The position numbers and the translations under genes are program-made. A model generated the notes under the pieces. That model ran no database searches. It had not been told where the DNA came from and was given only the letters and a program-made list of their open reading frames with translations. From contig JAEMBT020000006.1 of the NCBI GenBank assembly GCA_018873245.2, positions 12,680,387 to 12,744,386 on the forward strand: 64,000 bases of DNA, written 5' to 3'. The stretch's first letter is position 1; the number at the start of each line of letters is the position of its first letter. The DNA comes from Archegozetes longisetosus (taxonomy: Eukaryota; Arthropoda; Arachnida; Sarcoptiformes; Trhypochthoniidae). Below, one piece after another: positions 49,445 to 63,031 of this stretch.

Positions 49445-49905
49445 CCCTTCGAAGGAATTGTGTTTAGAATCACTTAAAGGGAAAGATGGGGTCAAAAAAT
49501 CGCGGGAACTTTCATGGACGAATCTGCGCTTATTATGCGTAGAACTCAAGGACTAAACAAAAATACCCCACTATTCCATTCACATATCGTATTGTATCCA
49601 AGTCATAACATTTGACATCACAGTTAACCCCTTCCTTATTGGATTCATCCAAATGCATTGAAATATATTACGAAAAAAAAGTTACGTGAATAGAAAGGTG
49701 GGGTACGACACCAGACTTTGCTTTACTTATTTATTTTTAGAATTTTAATTATAAGTAATATTAAAATGACAATTATGTAGTTTTGTTAAGAAATAGTTTG
49801 TGATAGAATACAGAATTTTTTGGAATTTTTGCATTTATGGTTTTTTTTTAACAGAATTTCAAAGTATTGTTAGGACAAATAAGACCCCACAGTTCCTTCG
49901 AAGGG
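49445..49905. mobile_element. piggyBac-type MITE, 461 bp
   Basis: Perfect 13-base terminal inverted repeats CCCTTCGAAGGAA / TTCCTTCGAAGGG are flanked on both sides by TTAA (49441-49444 and 49906-49909). TTAA duplication with CCC-starting termini is the hallmark of the piggyBac superfamily. The interior has no transposase. Confidence 0.9.
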
Positions 49906-49909
49906 TTAA

Positions 49910-50738
49910 GGTGTAGTGAACCAAGATTTCGCTTATTCCGTAAACTTTCTAAATTCATGTTTTGAGATGTGAAAAGTTAACAATCGTTGAATGCCACAAG
50001 TGATTTGAGTTCTATCTTTTCTAGGCTATATCAGAAGATTCCTGGTAATCTGTTTTAAGGAAAACTTATCCTAGTAGACTCTCCCAAACCTTATTTTTTT
50101 CTTCTATTAAACTTTTATCCTAATAAATCTCTGTTTGATGATTTAGTTAATTATTCTGTTCATGTTTAATTTTCTTGAATCATAGAAACTATTTTTAGTT
50201 CATTAAATGATGATAATTAACGAAAAACTTTCAAATAAATAATAGATTAATAACAATTTCTTAAGACAACTATAACAGCATATTAGATTGATTTAAGCTT
50301 TACTAATATCTAAGAAAATTTAATTTATTTGTAAATAACTATATCATAAAACAGAGACGTGTGTTGAGACAAAAAAAAGTTCACTATGAAAAAAACCAGA
50401 GTTTAGGAGAACTTATTTTGAGGCAATTGTCTTTAGGAAAATTTACCTGAGGCAGTTTACCAGTTTTATTATCACAAGAGTTCCAATACTTCTATTCAAT
50501 TGTAGTATTTAATTGCATGTGCTATTTGCAAAAGGACTTGAAATAGAGATCCTATCTCATTAAAGCATAGAGAGAAGACTTCAGATATATGATAGGAGTA
50601 ATAAAGAAGACAAAATTCTAATTCTAAATTTTGCTTGTTTTTAAGCTTATATTTTTCATCAGACTTCGTTACTTATTTCATTTTATCATGATTTTCAATA
50701 AGCTTAAAAAATCGGTGCATGAAGGATCAGAATTTAAT
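49910..50738. other. Non-coding stretch
   Basis: AT-rich; no exon or element with defined ends seen. Confidence 0.4.
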
Positions 50739-50740
50739 TG

Positions 50741-51073
50741 ACAATCAGAGAAACCCAAAATAGGTTAAAAAAATAAGTTAAACCATCAAATAAAGAAACA
50801 ATCCTTATAGCAGTTGCTCAAGCTTTTATCAAAAAATAATCAATGCATCAATCAATCATTGCTTTCGATACATGTTCAAGCTTTAGTAGTGTTGTGTTTA
50901 CGCCTTTTATGATTTCTAAGTTATTGTTCAAAGTTGAAAAACCAGCAGAAAAAACCAAAAATTACTCATTGAATTATTTTTTGATAAGAACTTGAACAAT
51001 TATTATAAGGATTTGTTTGACTATTTCATTATTTAACTTATTTTTAACCTATTTTGAGTTTCTCTGTTGATTA
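50741..51073. repeat. Foldback repeat, ~95 bp arms
   Basis: The left arm starts caatcagagaaacccaaaat and continues aggtt...aaaaataagtt...aatccttata...atcaaaaaataat. The right arm is its inverse and ends at about 51073. The middle (about 50840-50970) is unpaired. Probably a MITE. Confidence 0.7.
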
Positions 51074-51169
51074 TACACTTCTATCGAATCTTTCTAAAGG
51101 TTAAAAGTAACTCAATATTTAGTCAATATAAAGCCAAAATTTGATATAATTTTACTGACTTGTTTTCAT

Positions 51170-51700
51170 AGAGGACATCTTACAGTCGTCTCTGAACCAA
51201 TCGTCAGCTGAAGGACAAAGAGATCCAGAGGAGGACTGTCCTCCTCACGGGAGGACGGCTAGTTCGAAATACAAGCTAAGCATGAATGCGAGTAAAAATA
51301 GCTCAATATAGACTAATAAACATGCGACCAATACCACTGATTTAGGTTAAGTTAGGCTAAGTCAAACGAGCGGCGCGGTGCGCTATCGTTAGACATGAGA
51401 GAACACTGATCTGGTAACGACTTGACTCTTTATACCCAAGACCTACACCAAACGTATACCGAGTGATAACCTGTTGTAAGAACCTAGTCATAGGATCAAT
51501 TAGTGAGAAAAGGCAAAAATTCTGATTGTCCTAATATGGTGATTATTAGGTTGATCAATGTCTATTCAATAATGCAAATGTCTATAAAGCAGTCTAAGAG
51601 ACTTATGGACTCTTAATCATTGATCCTCTTAATAAAGTCTTCCCAAATAATTTCAAGAGAGACATTTCTTCCTTAATCTAACCTAACCCAACCTACATTA
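51170..51700. other. GC-richer unidentified block with internal palindrome
   Basis: The block stands out in composition (gcggcgcggtgcgc near 51372). It contains a 9+1+9 palindrome gaggaggactgtcctcctc (51228-51246), followed by gggaggacgg. It also holds facing AGGTT/GTTAGG motifs at about 51343 and, inverted, about 51680. It may be a repeat remnant. No coding sequence recognised. Confidence 0.35.
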
Positions 51701-52304
51701 ACCATGAATCGAACTATAGCCTTGTGCTTCGTCAGATATGCTATCAATTATATAGTCAGTCCTTTATAAGCTATCTCGGACTAACCTTTTTATACAGAAC
51801 TAATCACAGTACAATATCAGTACTAAAGCGTCGATGAATCCTGTTTTTTTATCGATGTCTGTTCCCTTGTTATAACTTAACTTTTTCCTAAATGTATTAG
51901 ACAAGAGAGTTTGATTACAATACTAGCAAGATGGAAATAGAGTAAACTTTGCGATGTCTTCTAAAATAACCCTCAGCACAAGTTCACTTCAAAAAGCACC
52001 TGTTTATCACATTTTTTGTCAAGTTTTTCGTAAAAATCTTTTCTATTTCAAGTAAAACAGTATTTTCCTCGCGATAATTAAAAATAAATATCTCTTTATT
52101 ACTTCATATTTAGGAAAATGAGCTTAAAAGATTTAAACTCGACCTTAAAGCATCTAGTTAAGCAAACTTCGTTTTTGTCAATACCTTCATTTAAGTAATG
52201 AATTATAAAGGGTAAGGGTTAAAATATAACAATGTTCATATTACTATTCGATTCAAATTTACACAAAGGAGTTTATGAATTTGCCCTGTAATGCTTTACT
52301 TTTT

Positions 52305-52388
52305 AGTAGCGGTCATTATTCCCGAGAGTCTCGAACTGGAACACTCGACCAAGACTCCAGAGTTTTGACTCTCGTAAGGACCACTACT
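52305..52388. repeat. Compact hairpin of ~84 bp, not a tRNA
   Basis: agtagcggtc...cgagagtctc pairs with the inverse of gagttttgactctcg...gaccactact. It contains tRNA-like A- and B-box words, but these lie only a few bases apart, so a tRNA fold is excluded. Confidence 0.6.
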
Positions 52389-52730
52389 TTTCAGGCAAAT
52401 TAAATTTCGATTTTTTGCAGAAATTGTTCCATAGATTCTTATTAAACAGTAGATCTATTGAATGAAAATTTGCTTGAATTTAATACCAGATCGATACTCT
52501 AGTAAATAATTTCAATTGAATTTTTAAGTGACTTTGATTTTGCGCTTTATAATTTATTAAGAGTTGACAAATTTTTCACTACTATGCACAAAGGTTTTAT
52601 GCATAAAGCATTTTTAAAGTTCTAAAACCTCTCAAATTACTCGTAGATATAATGAAATGGTATTAGCGCTCAAGTTATTTTTAATTCAAATTCTGTCAGT
52701 TCTTATGTTATCCTTCTCATTATTATTTTA

Positions 52731-53129
52731 TAGGGTGACAATAAAAAGACTTTAATGAGATAAAAATTCTTTATTCATAAACTGTTCAATATTTTACAAA
52801 GAATGTTCGCAAAAAAGAACAATAATGGAAGTTTATGATACGATATACTCGATATGCCAATCATTTTCATAATGGATGTGACGTAAGCCAACTTGAAGTT
52901 TCTCTGAACGGAATTGGACTCTTTTGATCTAAATCATATTCTTCGACGATAAAAATGCGTATTTCTGTTATATAAGTCACTATTTTTAGAGATTAGTAAA
53001 CAGCGATCATATGACATGAAAAAACCTGCCACTATTCCTGAAAACTGAGTTGAAGTTTGATCGAATAATTCTTACTAGTTGAAAAGTCATAATCTAAAAC
53101 TTTACTAAAGTTCTTTTGTTGTTACCCTG
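52731..53129. mobile_element. Mariner-type MITE, ~399 bp
   Basis: The left end TAGGGTGACAATAAAAAGAC and the inverted right end CAGGGTAACAACAAAAGAAC both continue tttaa/tttag. TA lies outside each end. CAGGGT-type termini with TA duplication are common in mariner-like elements. No coding capacity. Confidence 0.65.
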
Positions 53130-53139
53130 TATAATTATT

Positions 53140-54425
53140 ATTACTTTTCCCAACTTTTAAAGGAAAAATATATCACTTTCAAGTACAGTCAACTTGAGAA
53201 GGGATTTTAATGAAAATAACTTTTAGGGATTTATTGAAATCATTTGATGACCAATATGAAAGACTTTTATTTAAAGATAATTGAGGGAAAGGCATAAAAG
53301 TTGTTTCATTTAACAGACAAAAGAAATGAATCTTGAATTCATTTAATACTAATTTCTAACATTTATTAAACTTTTGAAAAAACAAGTGTTACACAGTAAA
53401 ACTGACTCCTCTTTAGTTAGAATTTGAATTGATTGCAAACATTTTTTGTGACAAATTTAAAATTTATACCATCTAACAAAAATATTCAGTCAATAGAAAC
53501 TAAAAGTAATGCTTATGAATGATGCGCGAATTTTCTCTAAAGGCCAATTTTTCATGAATTGTAGTTCTCTATTTTTATCTATTAAAGTAATAATATGATC
53601 AAAGGTCTTTTTTAAACTCGAGCTGTATAATCAACTAGATCATACGATAGATAATTGTCGAGACAAAAAGTTTAATAGATAAAGAGAAACAGTTTAAGAG
53701 GGTTTCAGACAGTTTTTAAGACAATTGACCTTACGATCACCTAACTTTCTTATTATTCAATTTCGTATATGAAAAATAAAGTATATTTAAAGGCACTCTG
53801 AAAATTGTTAAATTAATGTTAAGAATCCCACTAAGTATACTTAGTACATACTAAAGTAAAATTTATTTCCTGATCAAAATCTCATTCTAAATCTCTGAGC
53901 ATTTTTTGAATATTGTAGCCGTCAGAACTGATATAATAAATTGCTCTTAAGCTTATTCTTCAAACAAAATGATTATCAAAAATTTGTGAAACGGGGTAAG
54001 GTCTCAAATCGAAATTTATATAGAATCCTGAGTCGAAAATGAATTTTACATACAAGCTTCGTCGTAAAGTATATAGGTTATCAAAATGTTTTCAATTTCT
54101 ATATCAAGAACAGTGGAATTTAATTTTTGAATTATGGAAAAATGAATGCTAAAAGACTATGTCATCAGAACTTTAATTCAAGTTTATATCTATTAAGCGA
54201 ATGAATTTTTGTTCTCTAGAAAGACGTTGTGATCAAAACGCGCAGAAACTGAATTAGAAGTAAAGAGTAGGCTCAAGGAAGTAGTGAATGCTTTCATACA
54301 AATACGTTTGAAACACATAAAAGGTATATCATTCGAGAAATAAAGAGCAATCATACAGTAAAGATGAAAAAATAGTCCCTTTAAGTTTGATTTTGTTATC
54401 AAATGACAAATATCAAACATTAGGT
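53140..54425. other. Non-coding stretch upstream of the GPCR exon
   Basis: AT-rich; nothing recognised. It should include the promoter and 5' UTR of the receptor gene, but I cannot place them. Confidence 0.35.
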
Positions 54426-54429
54426 AACC

Positions 54430-54827
54430 ATGGATCCAATTTTGGCACAAAGTAACTACAATTTAACCGATTCTTCGTCGAGTAATATAACTGCAAAACT
54501 AACAGATTTGGAAGCATTACCAGAACCATATCAAACGTGTTTGGCTGTTCTGTACGGCGGAACTGCTATTATTGCTTTGATCGCGAATATATTTGCGATC
54601 GTTATATTGGTTACGAAGAAGAGATCTTCAGCCGATCTGAGGAAGTATTTAATAAATTTGGCCACAGCCGATATATCGATGGCTGCTTTTTCCATACCAT
54701 TCACTTACTCAGATTTTATGTACGGATTTTGGAGATTTCCTCATATATTATGTCCGTTAACTCATTTTATAACTATTTGTTCTGTTTGTGTCTCGATATT
54801 TACTCTCACAGCCATTGGTATTGAAAG
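54430..54827 (+). CDS. Class A (rhodopsin-like) peptide-type GPCR, first coding exon only
   Basis: The exon starts at the ATG of ccatgg and ends with a GTAAAC donor in phase 2 (133 codons). The N-terminus is extracellular, with N-glycosylation sites (NLT, NIT). TM1 is YGGTAIIALIANIFAIVIL and carries the conserved Asn. TM2 is LINLATADISMAAFSIPF with the LxxxD motif. The conserved Cys precedes TM3 (ILCPLTH), and TM3 ends VFTLTAIGIER, the start of the E/DRY motif exactly where many neuropeptide receptor genes have an intron. The WRFPHILCP loop and the TAI-IER ending suggest a neuropeptide receptor, ligand unknown. I could not find TM4-TM7 exons before the window ends. Confidence 0.85.
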
Positions 54828-55713
54828 GTAAACTATTTTCAATTACTTATCTTTTACTTCGATTTAATTTTTAAGATATCAAATAATAAAGAAGACGTTT
54901 TTTGAAAAGTCTTTCATCAGTCTTGAGAGCTTTAATGGATAAGCTTTGAATAAACAATATTGTAGTACTTTACTCACTTGATTATATAACAGATATTTTT
55001 AGTGGCATACTTAATTTGAAGCTTTTATTCCTAAGTAAGTAAGCCTTCTAGATTTTAATAAGATCAAAATATAATTTGCGAATCGTTCACAATTTAATGT
55101 AAGCAAATAAGTTTTCTATCTTGTAAAAGTCTTCTAATATTGAACAGCTCAGATTTCGATACCTCCGGATCAAACCTATAAAGCGCTATCTGTAACATTA
55201 TTCAATTAGAGATAACATACAATAGCGCTCTAAAGGAGATATACACGCATAAGGAATATTAATTAATTTTATTTTGGGTTTTGATTTTCTATAGTTCTAC
55301 TGAAAGAGAGATAAGAGCACTTTGAAAATAACATTTGTTTAGATACTCAAAGCCTATTTAACTGCCTAAAAGCCTAATATTGATAACTAGAGTTGTAATT
55401 TTTAGGTGATCACAGATTTTTTTCCTGTATTCAGTCTTTTGAAAAACAAACGTCTATCTAATTCAAATAATAAGGAGCTTAAATATAGAGATTTATTGCA
55501 CCAGTTTTCCCGATTTGGGACTTTAGAACCGAAGTTCTCAGTGATCACTAAATTTTTCGGGAATAACTGTTTTTCTCGAGGAATCACCGAAAATTTGAAG
55601 AATCGGTTACGTTCAAGTACATAAAAATTAATGAACTAATTAAAGTTGAAGCGATTTTAGAATTTTCACCCATGAAACAAAATTCTTATTACTAGAAACT
55701 TGTATGCAATATT

Positions 55714-56366
55714 CAGGGCAAGTATTTTTCGGGAAATCCCGATAATTTTCCCTAAAGTTATTCCTCGGGAATTTTATATTAATGTACTTGTGGTCACTTC
55801 AGGCTTCTATAAAAATAATTTGAATGTCCCGATTTTCCCGATTTTAAGCTTCTCGTGAGTTTCTCCCGATTTAGAACGTTTTGTTTAAAATATGAGATTT
55901 TTAAAAGTTTTATCTCATTTTGACTTAAAAATATAACGAAAATATCAAAAAATTGATCACAACTGTAATCGAAAATTCATTATCTTGATAAAGCTTTATA
56001 AAAATATTTTGTGAAAGTAATAGTTATGAGCATCGTTTGAACAGAGAATATGCGCCTTTGGTATCTGTGTATGCTGAGCGCTCTTTCATTGTGTATAAAA
56101 ATCTTTTGACAGAAGATCGGCAGTGTTTTTCACCTGAAAACTAGGAGATCAATCTAATTATACAGTACAATAAATTTTTGAAGGACTGTTAATACAGTTT
56201 AATACATTTGAAGAAAGAAAACAACTATTTTTCGTTGTATTATGATTGAAAATGAAGTTTTTTTAAACTCCCAATTTTTGCTTTTTAAGTCCCGATTTCG
56301 GTTCTTTTAAGCTCCCGATTCCCGACCGATTTGACCACTTTAAACTCCCGAAAAATACTTGCCCTG
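55714..56366. mobile_element. Non-autonomous hAT-type element, 653 bp
   Basis: Inverted termini CAGGGCAAGTATTTTTCGGG are matched by the complement of the right end, with 8 bp flanks gcaatatt (55706-55713) and gtaatatt (56367-56374), identical at seven of eight positions. Many tcccga motifs cluster inside both ends, as in hAT subterminal binding repeats. No transposase. Confidence 0.85.
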
Positions 56367-59300
56367 GTAATATTAAACAGTTTGTTAAAGATCCAAAATC
56401 AATTTTTGAGATCGTTTTTCTCTATTTAAATTTGACAATATTTTTAGAAAGATTTGTGGGCAAATTTTATTTTCGGATTCCTACAATAGAATCTATTATA
56501 TTTTGAGCGAGAATTTATTTTTTTATTGACACCGATCTCGTATGGATTTTGATACTTTCTAGTACCGGAAAATATAATTTCTGTTGATAGTTAATGAGAG
56601 AAAGTGAGGATAACTCAGTTCATGATGCACTCAAATCCAGTAATCGGCAATTCCAATTTTTCCTGAGCGGCTTTATGTCAAACACATTAAATTATAACTG
56701 ATCACTTATTATAAAGCTCTAATAATGATTAAATGATGTGAAAGTGATCTCAAAAGGATGACAAAAATCAGACAAAAAATAAATAGTTCATGTTCAATAC
56801 AAAATTGAACATGTGATTTTGAGTTTAGATTTGAAATAGAAACTAATTTTGGTCTATGATAATTGGATATTTGTGTTTCCATTCGTGACTTATCTTAATC
56901 CTTCAAATATTAGTATAAGATGTTTTCGAAGCTCTCTTTTCTCTGTTTTTGAATGCGATGATCAAACAAATATTATTTTTGATCAAAAGCAAACAAACCA
57001 ATACACAAAAGTTGTTCCACTAAATGAATAAGAATTTTAATATGTTAGCAAAATCTATTATAGATTGCAAGTTTATTTCTCGAGACACTAAATAAAGAAC
57101 ATTATTGAATATACCGACTATATACCGAGTATATACCATTCATTTTATAGACATTATCAGCGTTTTTCTTTGTATTCATAAAAGATTCCATTCAATGTAT
57201 TCAAAAAAATTGCATCATCTCGTCACAAATTTTATAAATTAAATTTCCTTCTAGTACTAAATGTGATGCTAGTATTAAGGTTTCACATTATTATTATTAT
57301 TATAGGAATAATTCAATTTATAAACAGATCATACATTTAATAAAGGATTGTTCGACTAATAAGACTACGGTACGGTTCGAACTACGGGACAGCAATTATT
57401 TAGTATATGAATCAAATCTAAATTATAATATGAAAAATTGAACACATTTTTTCTAAGATTTCGAAAAGGTGGCTAAATTTAGAAAAGCTAGAATTTAAAT
57501 ATTCTTCTTTATTATGTTTATCGAAGTTTCTCGTTATGACAAATCCGAAAGTAATAGATATCATAATCGTCATTCATATTCACTGCCAAACCCAGAGAAC
57601 GAAAATTATATTAATATGATTTATACAAAGTCTTGATGAATCTACTTATACAATAAATTTTACTAGAAATACCAAACACTTATCTCTCATGTAAATTTTG
57701 CTTTTTCAAAAGTTTCGTGCCATTTTATGACCTTTCAACAGATACCAGTATATCATTCATTCTTAAGACTAGATTCAATTGAAAAATAGAAAATAAGTCA
57801 AGATATACTATTCAAAAGTTAACACTTTGTCAGTTATCGAACAAAATTTAAAATAAAAATTCAAAATAATATTCATTAAATGAGATTCCGGAACTGATTT
57901 GGAAGCATACAGAAGGCAATTCCTATTAAATATAATCTCTCACTGATTTCATCTTATTTTAACTGTTTATACTCAAACTTACAAACAACAGGGACCTTTC
58001 TTTGAAACCTAGGAAACCTAGATGAAAACTAAAACTTTTATGTTATTATTACGCAATTATACATTCATTGAGTATAGTATGAAGAAAATCAAAACATATT
58101 TACGTTTCTGGATAATTTTATCCCTGAAAAAGAAAAAATATTTAAATATATTTTATATTTCTAGTTACATATTCTATTAATAGAAAGGAAATTAGATTCA
58201 TATGAAGCATTTATTGAAATTTGAAAAATTTAGATATCAAAGGGGCTTATAAAAAATATCAATTTATTGGAATGGTGAGTAATCCGATATCAGTCATAAG
58301 GGAGTTTACTATCAAAATTCTTGTCAAAAGTATTATCGCCAAAATATTAGAATTTATAAATAATATATCATCAGATAAGAGCATATAATCTCATAAATGT
58401 AATGAGTAATGAATTTTCCCTTTGAGGTATTCGATAAGACTTAAACCCTTTGATGTATACATTTTTCTAAAGCGTATAGAAGACAGTAAACGCTTCATAT
58501 ATAGAAGATTAAAAAAATTGAGTCATAAAGACTCCTTTGAAAAATACGTTACATTCTGAAAGATGAAAGATTAAAATAGCTCTAAGCTTAGAGATTCTTG
58601 AAGCTAATAAAATTTTCCTTCAGAGACTATCAATACAAATGTGAACTTTTAGTGCTAAATTTCTTTTCCATGAATCCTTCTAGATTCAAAAATATTATTT
58701 GTACCATTAATTCGTAGAATTCTTGCAATTTAGTGACTCTTGTAATTAATTCTTGATGACTAAAGTGAGTTTCAGGGGAGCGTTAAATCAAATTAATCAA
58801 TAGATTATCGGTTCGTTCTTAAAATCTGCAATCGAAATATAAATATTCTGACCTGTTCTGTATATCTCTATACAGCTAATAGCAGTATGGAAAAACGTTT
58901 TCTTTAGTGTTATAGGGTGTTTTTGGTTTTTTATTTGAAAATATAAGTTGAACCTCATCCAATAACTGACAAGTTCTCAATACATGTTAATATCGTAAAA
59001 TTAAAAGTTAATTAACTTTATGAAACAGTACTAATAGTAATCAATGTATAAAACTTACACTTTGAGCTTACTCGTCACTAAACTGTGTTAACTATCAAAG
59101 TATGACTATTAACTACTATTAGCTACTCAATGAGATTGTAGTTCATGTTTATGCGATTTATTTGTTTATAATTATTTAATAAAACGTGTTAAATTAGTCA
59201 GATCAATTCAAATTGGGCACCATTTATTTCATTTAGAATATGTTTAAGTTATTTAACTGAAAAATGAATTTAGAATATTGTTTTTCGCATAAGATTATAC

Positions 59301-60248
59301 CCTTTAAATTAAGTAAAACTTTGAATTTATTTTTTCTCTATTCTATGGCTTTGTACAGAAAGCATTTCTTCATATTATTACTCATATAATTTGAATAGAC
59401 AATCCATTTAATATAGAGATAAACATTACGTAATTCTATATTAAAACTTAGTTAGATAATCTTAGAAGGTTATTTGACCTTAAGTCTTTTTTATTTATCC
59501 AACTTTTTATTGGCTAAATAAATAGTAAAGAATTTAAAGGCAGATGCTTGATAAAAATATGAAATATTGTTTAGTTTGACTGCTTTATTTATGCAGATGA
59601 GACTAAACTAATATTAGATAAATTTTAATTCTTAACTTTTTCGGAGTCTGCTGCTTTTTTGCTATTTGAGCTGTTATCTGCTAAATGCCAACATTCATTT
59701 GATGGAATAACTACTAAGGAATCTTATGGGATATCTAATATCACGTATAGAGCCATCGGTGACAGAAAAATGAGTAGAATTACAATATGATGCTTAGATC
59801 AGATGATATGAAGAGATGAAATATCACCTATTAATAGCGAACTGTTTGTTTGCAAAATCTCGATCTTAATTAGATTTGTCTGTGTCTTTCAGAATATCAC
59901 GCTCCAGATTAATTGCTAAGATATAGACTTATCTGTTTGAATGTAATTTTCAATACAAATGCCAAAAATTCATGAACCGAAATAAGGTTTGTATAAAGGA
60001 TTAGTATTAAAAACAAAATGCTTTGGTTTTATTTGATTTTTTAGAATATCTTTGCATAATTTGAATAATCGAAAAAATTGTTTGATATTTAAAACTGACA
60101 TCGAAAGTGGTTTCATTAATCCTTCTTGTTTGAAATAAGTTCGCAGTATATTCAGCATCTTTGATAAAAGGCTACTGAATAATTTATGGCTCGAGTATAT
60201 AGTAATAAGATATAACATGATTATATGTTCCCAGTTTCTTTTTATCTA

Positions 60249-60472
60249 CACGGTGTTTCATAAGTCCATACCTTTAGCAAAAAGTTTCACATTGTTAGCA
60301 GAGTATACTTCAAATCAAATGTAAATAAAGGTAAACGATTTTGGGCTTTCAACAGAAGTTTATATGTAGAACCCAAAAGAGTTTTCTCTAATTTGCACTT
60401 CATGTAATAACTCAAATCGTTGTCAATAACTCAAAAATTTTTATCATAGGGATGGGCTTATGGAACACAGTG
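60249..60472. mobile_element. Mariner-type MITE, 224 bp
   Basis: The left end CACGGTGTTTCATAAGTCCA and inverted right end CACTGTGTTCCATAAGCCCA have 17 of 20 bases in common, and TA flanks both. The termini resemble those of mariner/maT-type elements. The interior is AT-rich and non-coding. Confidence 0.75.
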
Positions 60473-62293
60473 TAGAGGCATAACAGTCTTTCAACTATTT
60501 ATTATACCAATCATCAAAATTATTTGACATGTAATACCTTTGCGGACAGGTCATAGACAACATTATTCCTAAAACATCATTTGTCTAAATATAATCGGAA
60601 TCTCTAGGAATTAAGATAACAGAACTAGGCAATTTTTTGTTCTTATTTTGGTTTCCAAACAATCCTGATTTAATTATTGCAAAATATGATCAGCAAAATC
60701 GAGTGCAAATAAGCGAATAACATAATTTAAGGATCAGTTAAATGAATAGTCGGACAAATATACTTTTAATTAATGATATAAAGATTGATAAAATTTTTTG
60801 TGAAAGTCCAGGTAACTCGAAATCAGAAACCAGAACTGAGACCTGCACAATATTAAACTTGATTATTAATAATTTTATTGACTGGCAATTTTGACACAAA
60901 GTATACCTGTTTGTCAGAATAACTTCTGATATGAAAACGAAGGCTTAATAAAACTCGTGTTAACAAAGTTTATCATTCTGGATATTTGATCCCTATTTTC
61001 ATTAACTATTAATTGAATATGAAACTTCCACTCTTATTACGCAATATTTTATGCTATGATACAATTAACTGCTTCTATACAGAGTGGTATTAAGTTCCAG
61101 AATGATGCTAATCTGACTGTTCAAGCTTTACCATTATTAGAGTTTCTCTGTCTAATCAGTACTTATTACGATGAAGCCTTTAAGCTAAAGACTAGATTTT
61201 AATTTGTCACTCGTTACTAACTTGTATCTCACTGAGCCTAACTTTCTATAGAGAGAGTTAAATTTTTTCAGATTTTCAAATAAAGTAGATTATGTTTACA
61301 AAAGGCTTGAATCGTTTCATTCTTATTCCAGAAGGCAACTCATGTCTTGTTTTATGTAAAAGAAAATCAGTGAAAGTTTGAAAAGATTAATTTTTCGTGT
61401 TCACAACTAGAAGGTATTCTTGCCCTTTGAGACTGTCCTATAAGAAAAACATTTTTTTGGGAAGTAGTCCATGAATTAATCATATATTGTCTTCAATCTT
61501 ACATCTATTCGAGCAATAAGTTTGAGAACAAAAACTTGCTTCCGTCTATTTGAGATAGAGCACAGTTTTAACATTTTGATTAAAAAAACTATAGTTTTGT
61601 CGAACATCTACTCATGATATGATTTGAAATACAAACGGATAGAATTATGTTGATCGATGCAAGTAACTTATATTTACTATTTTTCATGAGAAGAGTCAGC
61701 GAAACATCGAACACAAATAAATGTTGAAACAATACTAAACTTGTGACTAACTATTCAGAATAAACAGCTACAAAACTACATATGTTGATCGCAGAAAAAA
61801 ATTTTTTCGATTAAACTTCAACTAGAAGATAATCGATAAGGTTTGATCTACTTTCTGCAAAATTCTTCGATTATGAGGTATTCACTGAATAACAATCAAA
61901 TTGGCAAAATAGACTAAATCTCTCGAATGATCAAACTCTAATCTAAGTTTTCAAGGTATTTACAAGTCTTTCTTTCATTAAACATTTATGTGTATTCTCA
62001 AAATATTAAATATAAGGCGAACTAATTACATACGGGATTCGGAGTAATTTTGTGTAGATTTTTGAAAGTTCTCTAACTGCAAAGTTTATGATCACATAGT
62101 ATTTACAGTTTGATGAACCAAAAGTTTTGAAAATAATTTTCGGTTAGAAACTTTTCGATTCATTAAAAAATGGATTAAAATGGCTTGACTCGATTTCATG
62201 AGAAATAATTCTTACCCAAAAGTTGTTAAGATGAACAAATATTTTATTGTAAAGGCATTCATAAATCATTACAACGATTGGTTACTGTTTTTG

Positions 62294-62735
62294 GGTGCTG
62301 ACACTGTCCTAAATAAGAACCAGAGTAACTAAAAGCGGAAGATTCTATTTGAGGGTAGCTGTCAGTTATTGCGCAATTAAATTATATCTAGTAAAATGGT
62401 TAATCATCAGTCTATAAAAATGAAGGATCTATATTATGTCATAAAAGATATCTATGACGCTTTAATCGGTCAAACCAATCATTACATTTACTCAAAGCAA
62501 TTTGAGTCACAAAGGTCACACTGGTCATAAAGATCATAGTGGTTATAATAGTTTTGAGTAAGCGAAATGATTGGTTTTATTGATTGAAGCGTCATAGATG
62601 TCATGTTATGACATAATAGGCGGCCATAAATATGTTAAATCAATGATTTATTGTATATAACTTAATTATGCAGTAGTTGACCGCTGCCCCAAACTTTTAG
62701 TTACTCAAGTTTCCGTTTAAGACAGTGTCAGTACC
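62294..62735. mobile_element. Large inverted-repeat element, ~442 bp
   Basis: The terminal repeats (ggtgctgacactgtcctaaa... and inverted ggtactgacactgtcttaaa..., both reaching agtaactaaaag) are about 42 bases long. A second, inner pair is tctatgacgctttaat...aaccaatcatt (about 62450-62490) with its inverse at about 62560-62605. Near the centre, gtcacaaaggtcacactggtcataaagatc is internally repetitive. It looks like a palindromic MITE; class not determined. Confidence 0.75.
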
Positions 62736-63031
62736 TTCTGATCGTCAGCAATGGCCGCGACGAATTTCTTTCAAGACTGAAAAAATATTCCTTATTTGGT
62801 GTCGATATACAGAAAATTGAATATTTGGTATAGTTATGTTTCTTGTCGTACTAAAAGTGTCTTAATCTGAGCAAATACTAATTCAAAATCATGAATATAA
62901 CTTTTGAGTACTTAAGTATCTCCATTGGATTTGAATAATTTAAAACACTTTTCAAGTTTTCACAATTTTATAAATCAAAGTCTTGTTGATCAAACAACGA
63001 GTTATTGCTGGTACGACCGCACTCGGGTTGC

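Noticed and set aside
52305-52388. tRNA-like words (tggtcgagtg and gttcgagactc on the minus strand)
   Set aside because: The would-be A and B boxes are only about five bases apart and the flanks form one long hairpin, so no cloverleaf is possible.
55406-55624. Overlapping sense and antisense 60-72 codon frames
   Set aside because: Checked as a possible second GPCR exon; no transmembrane segment or conserved receptor motif is present.
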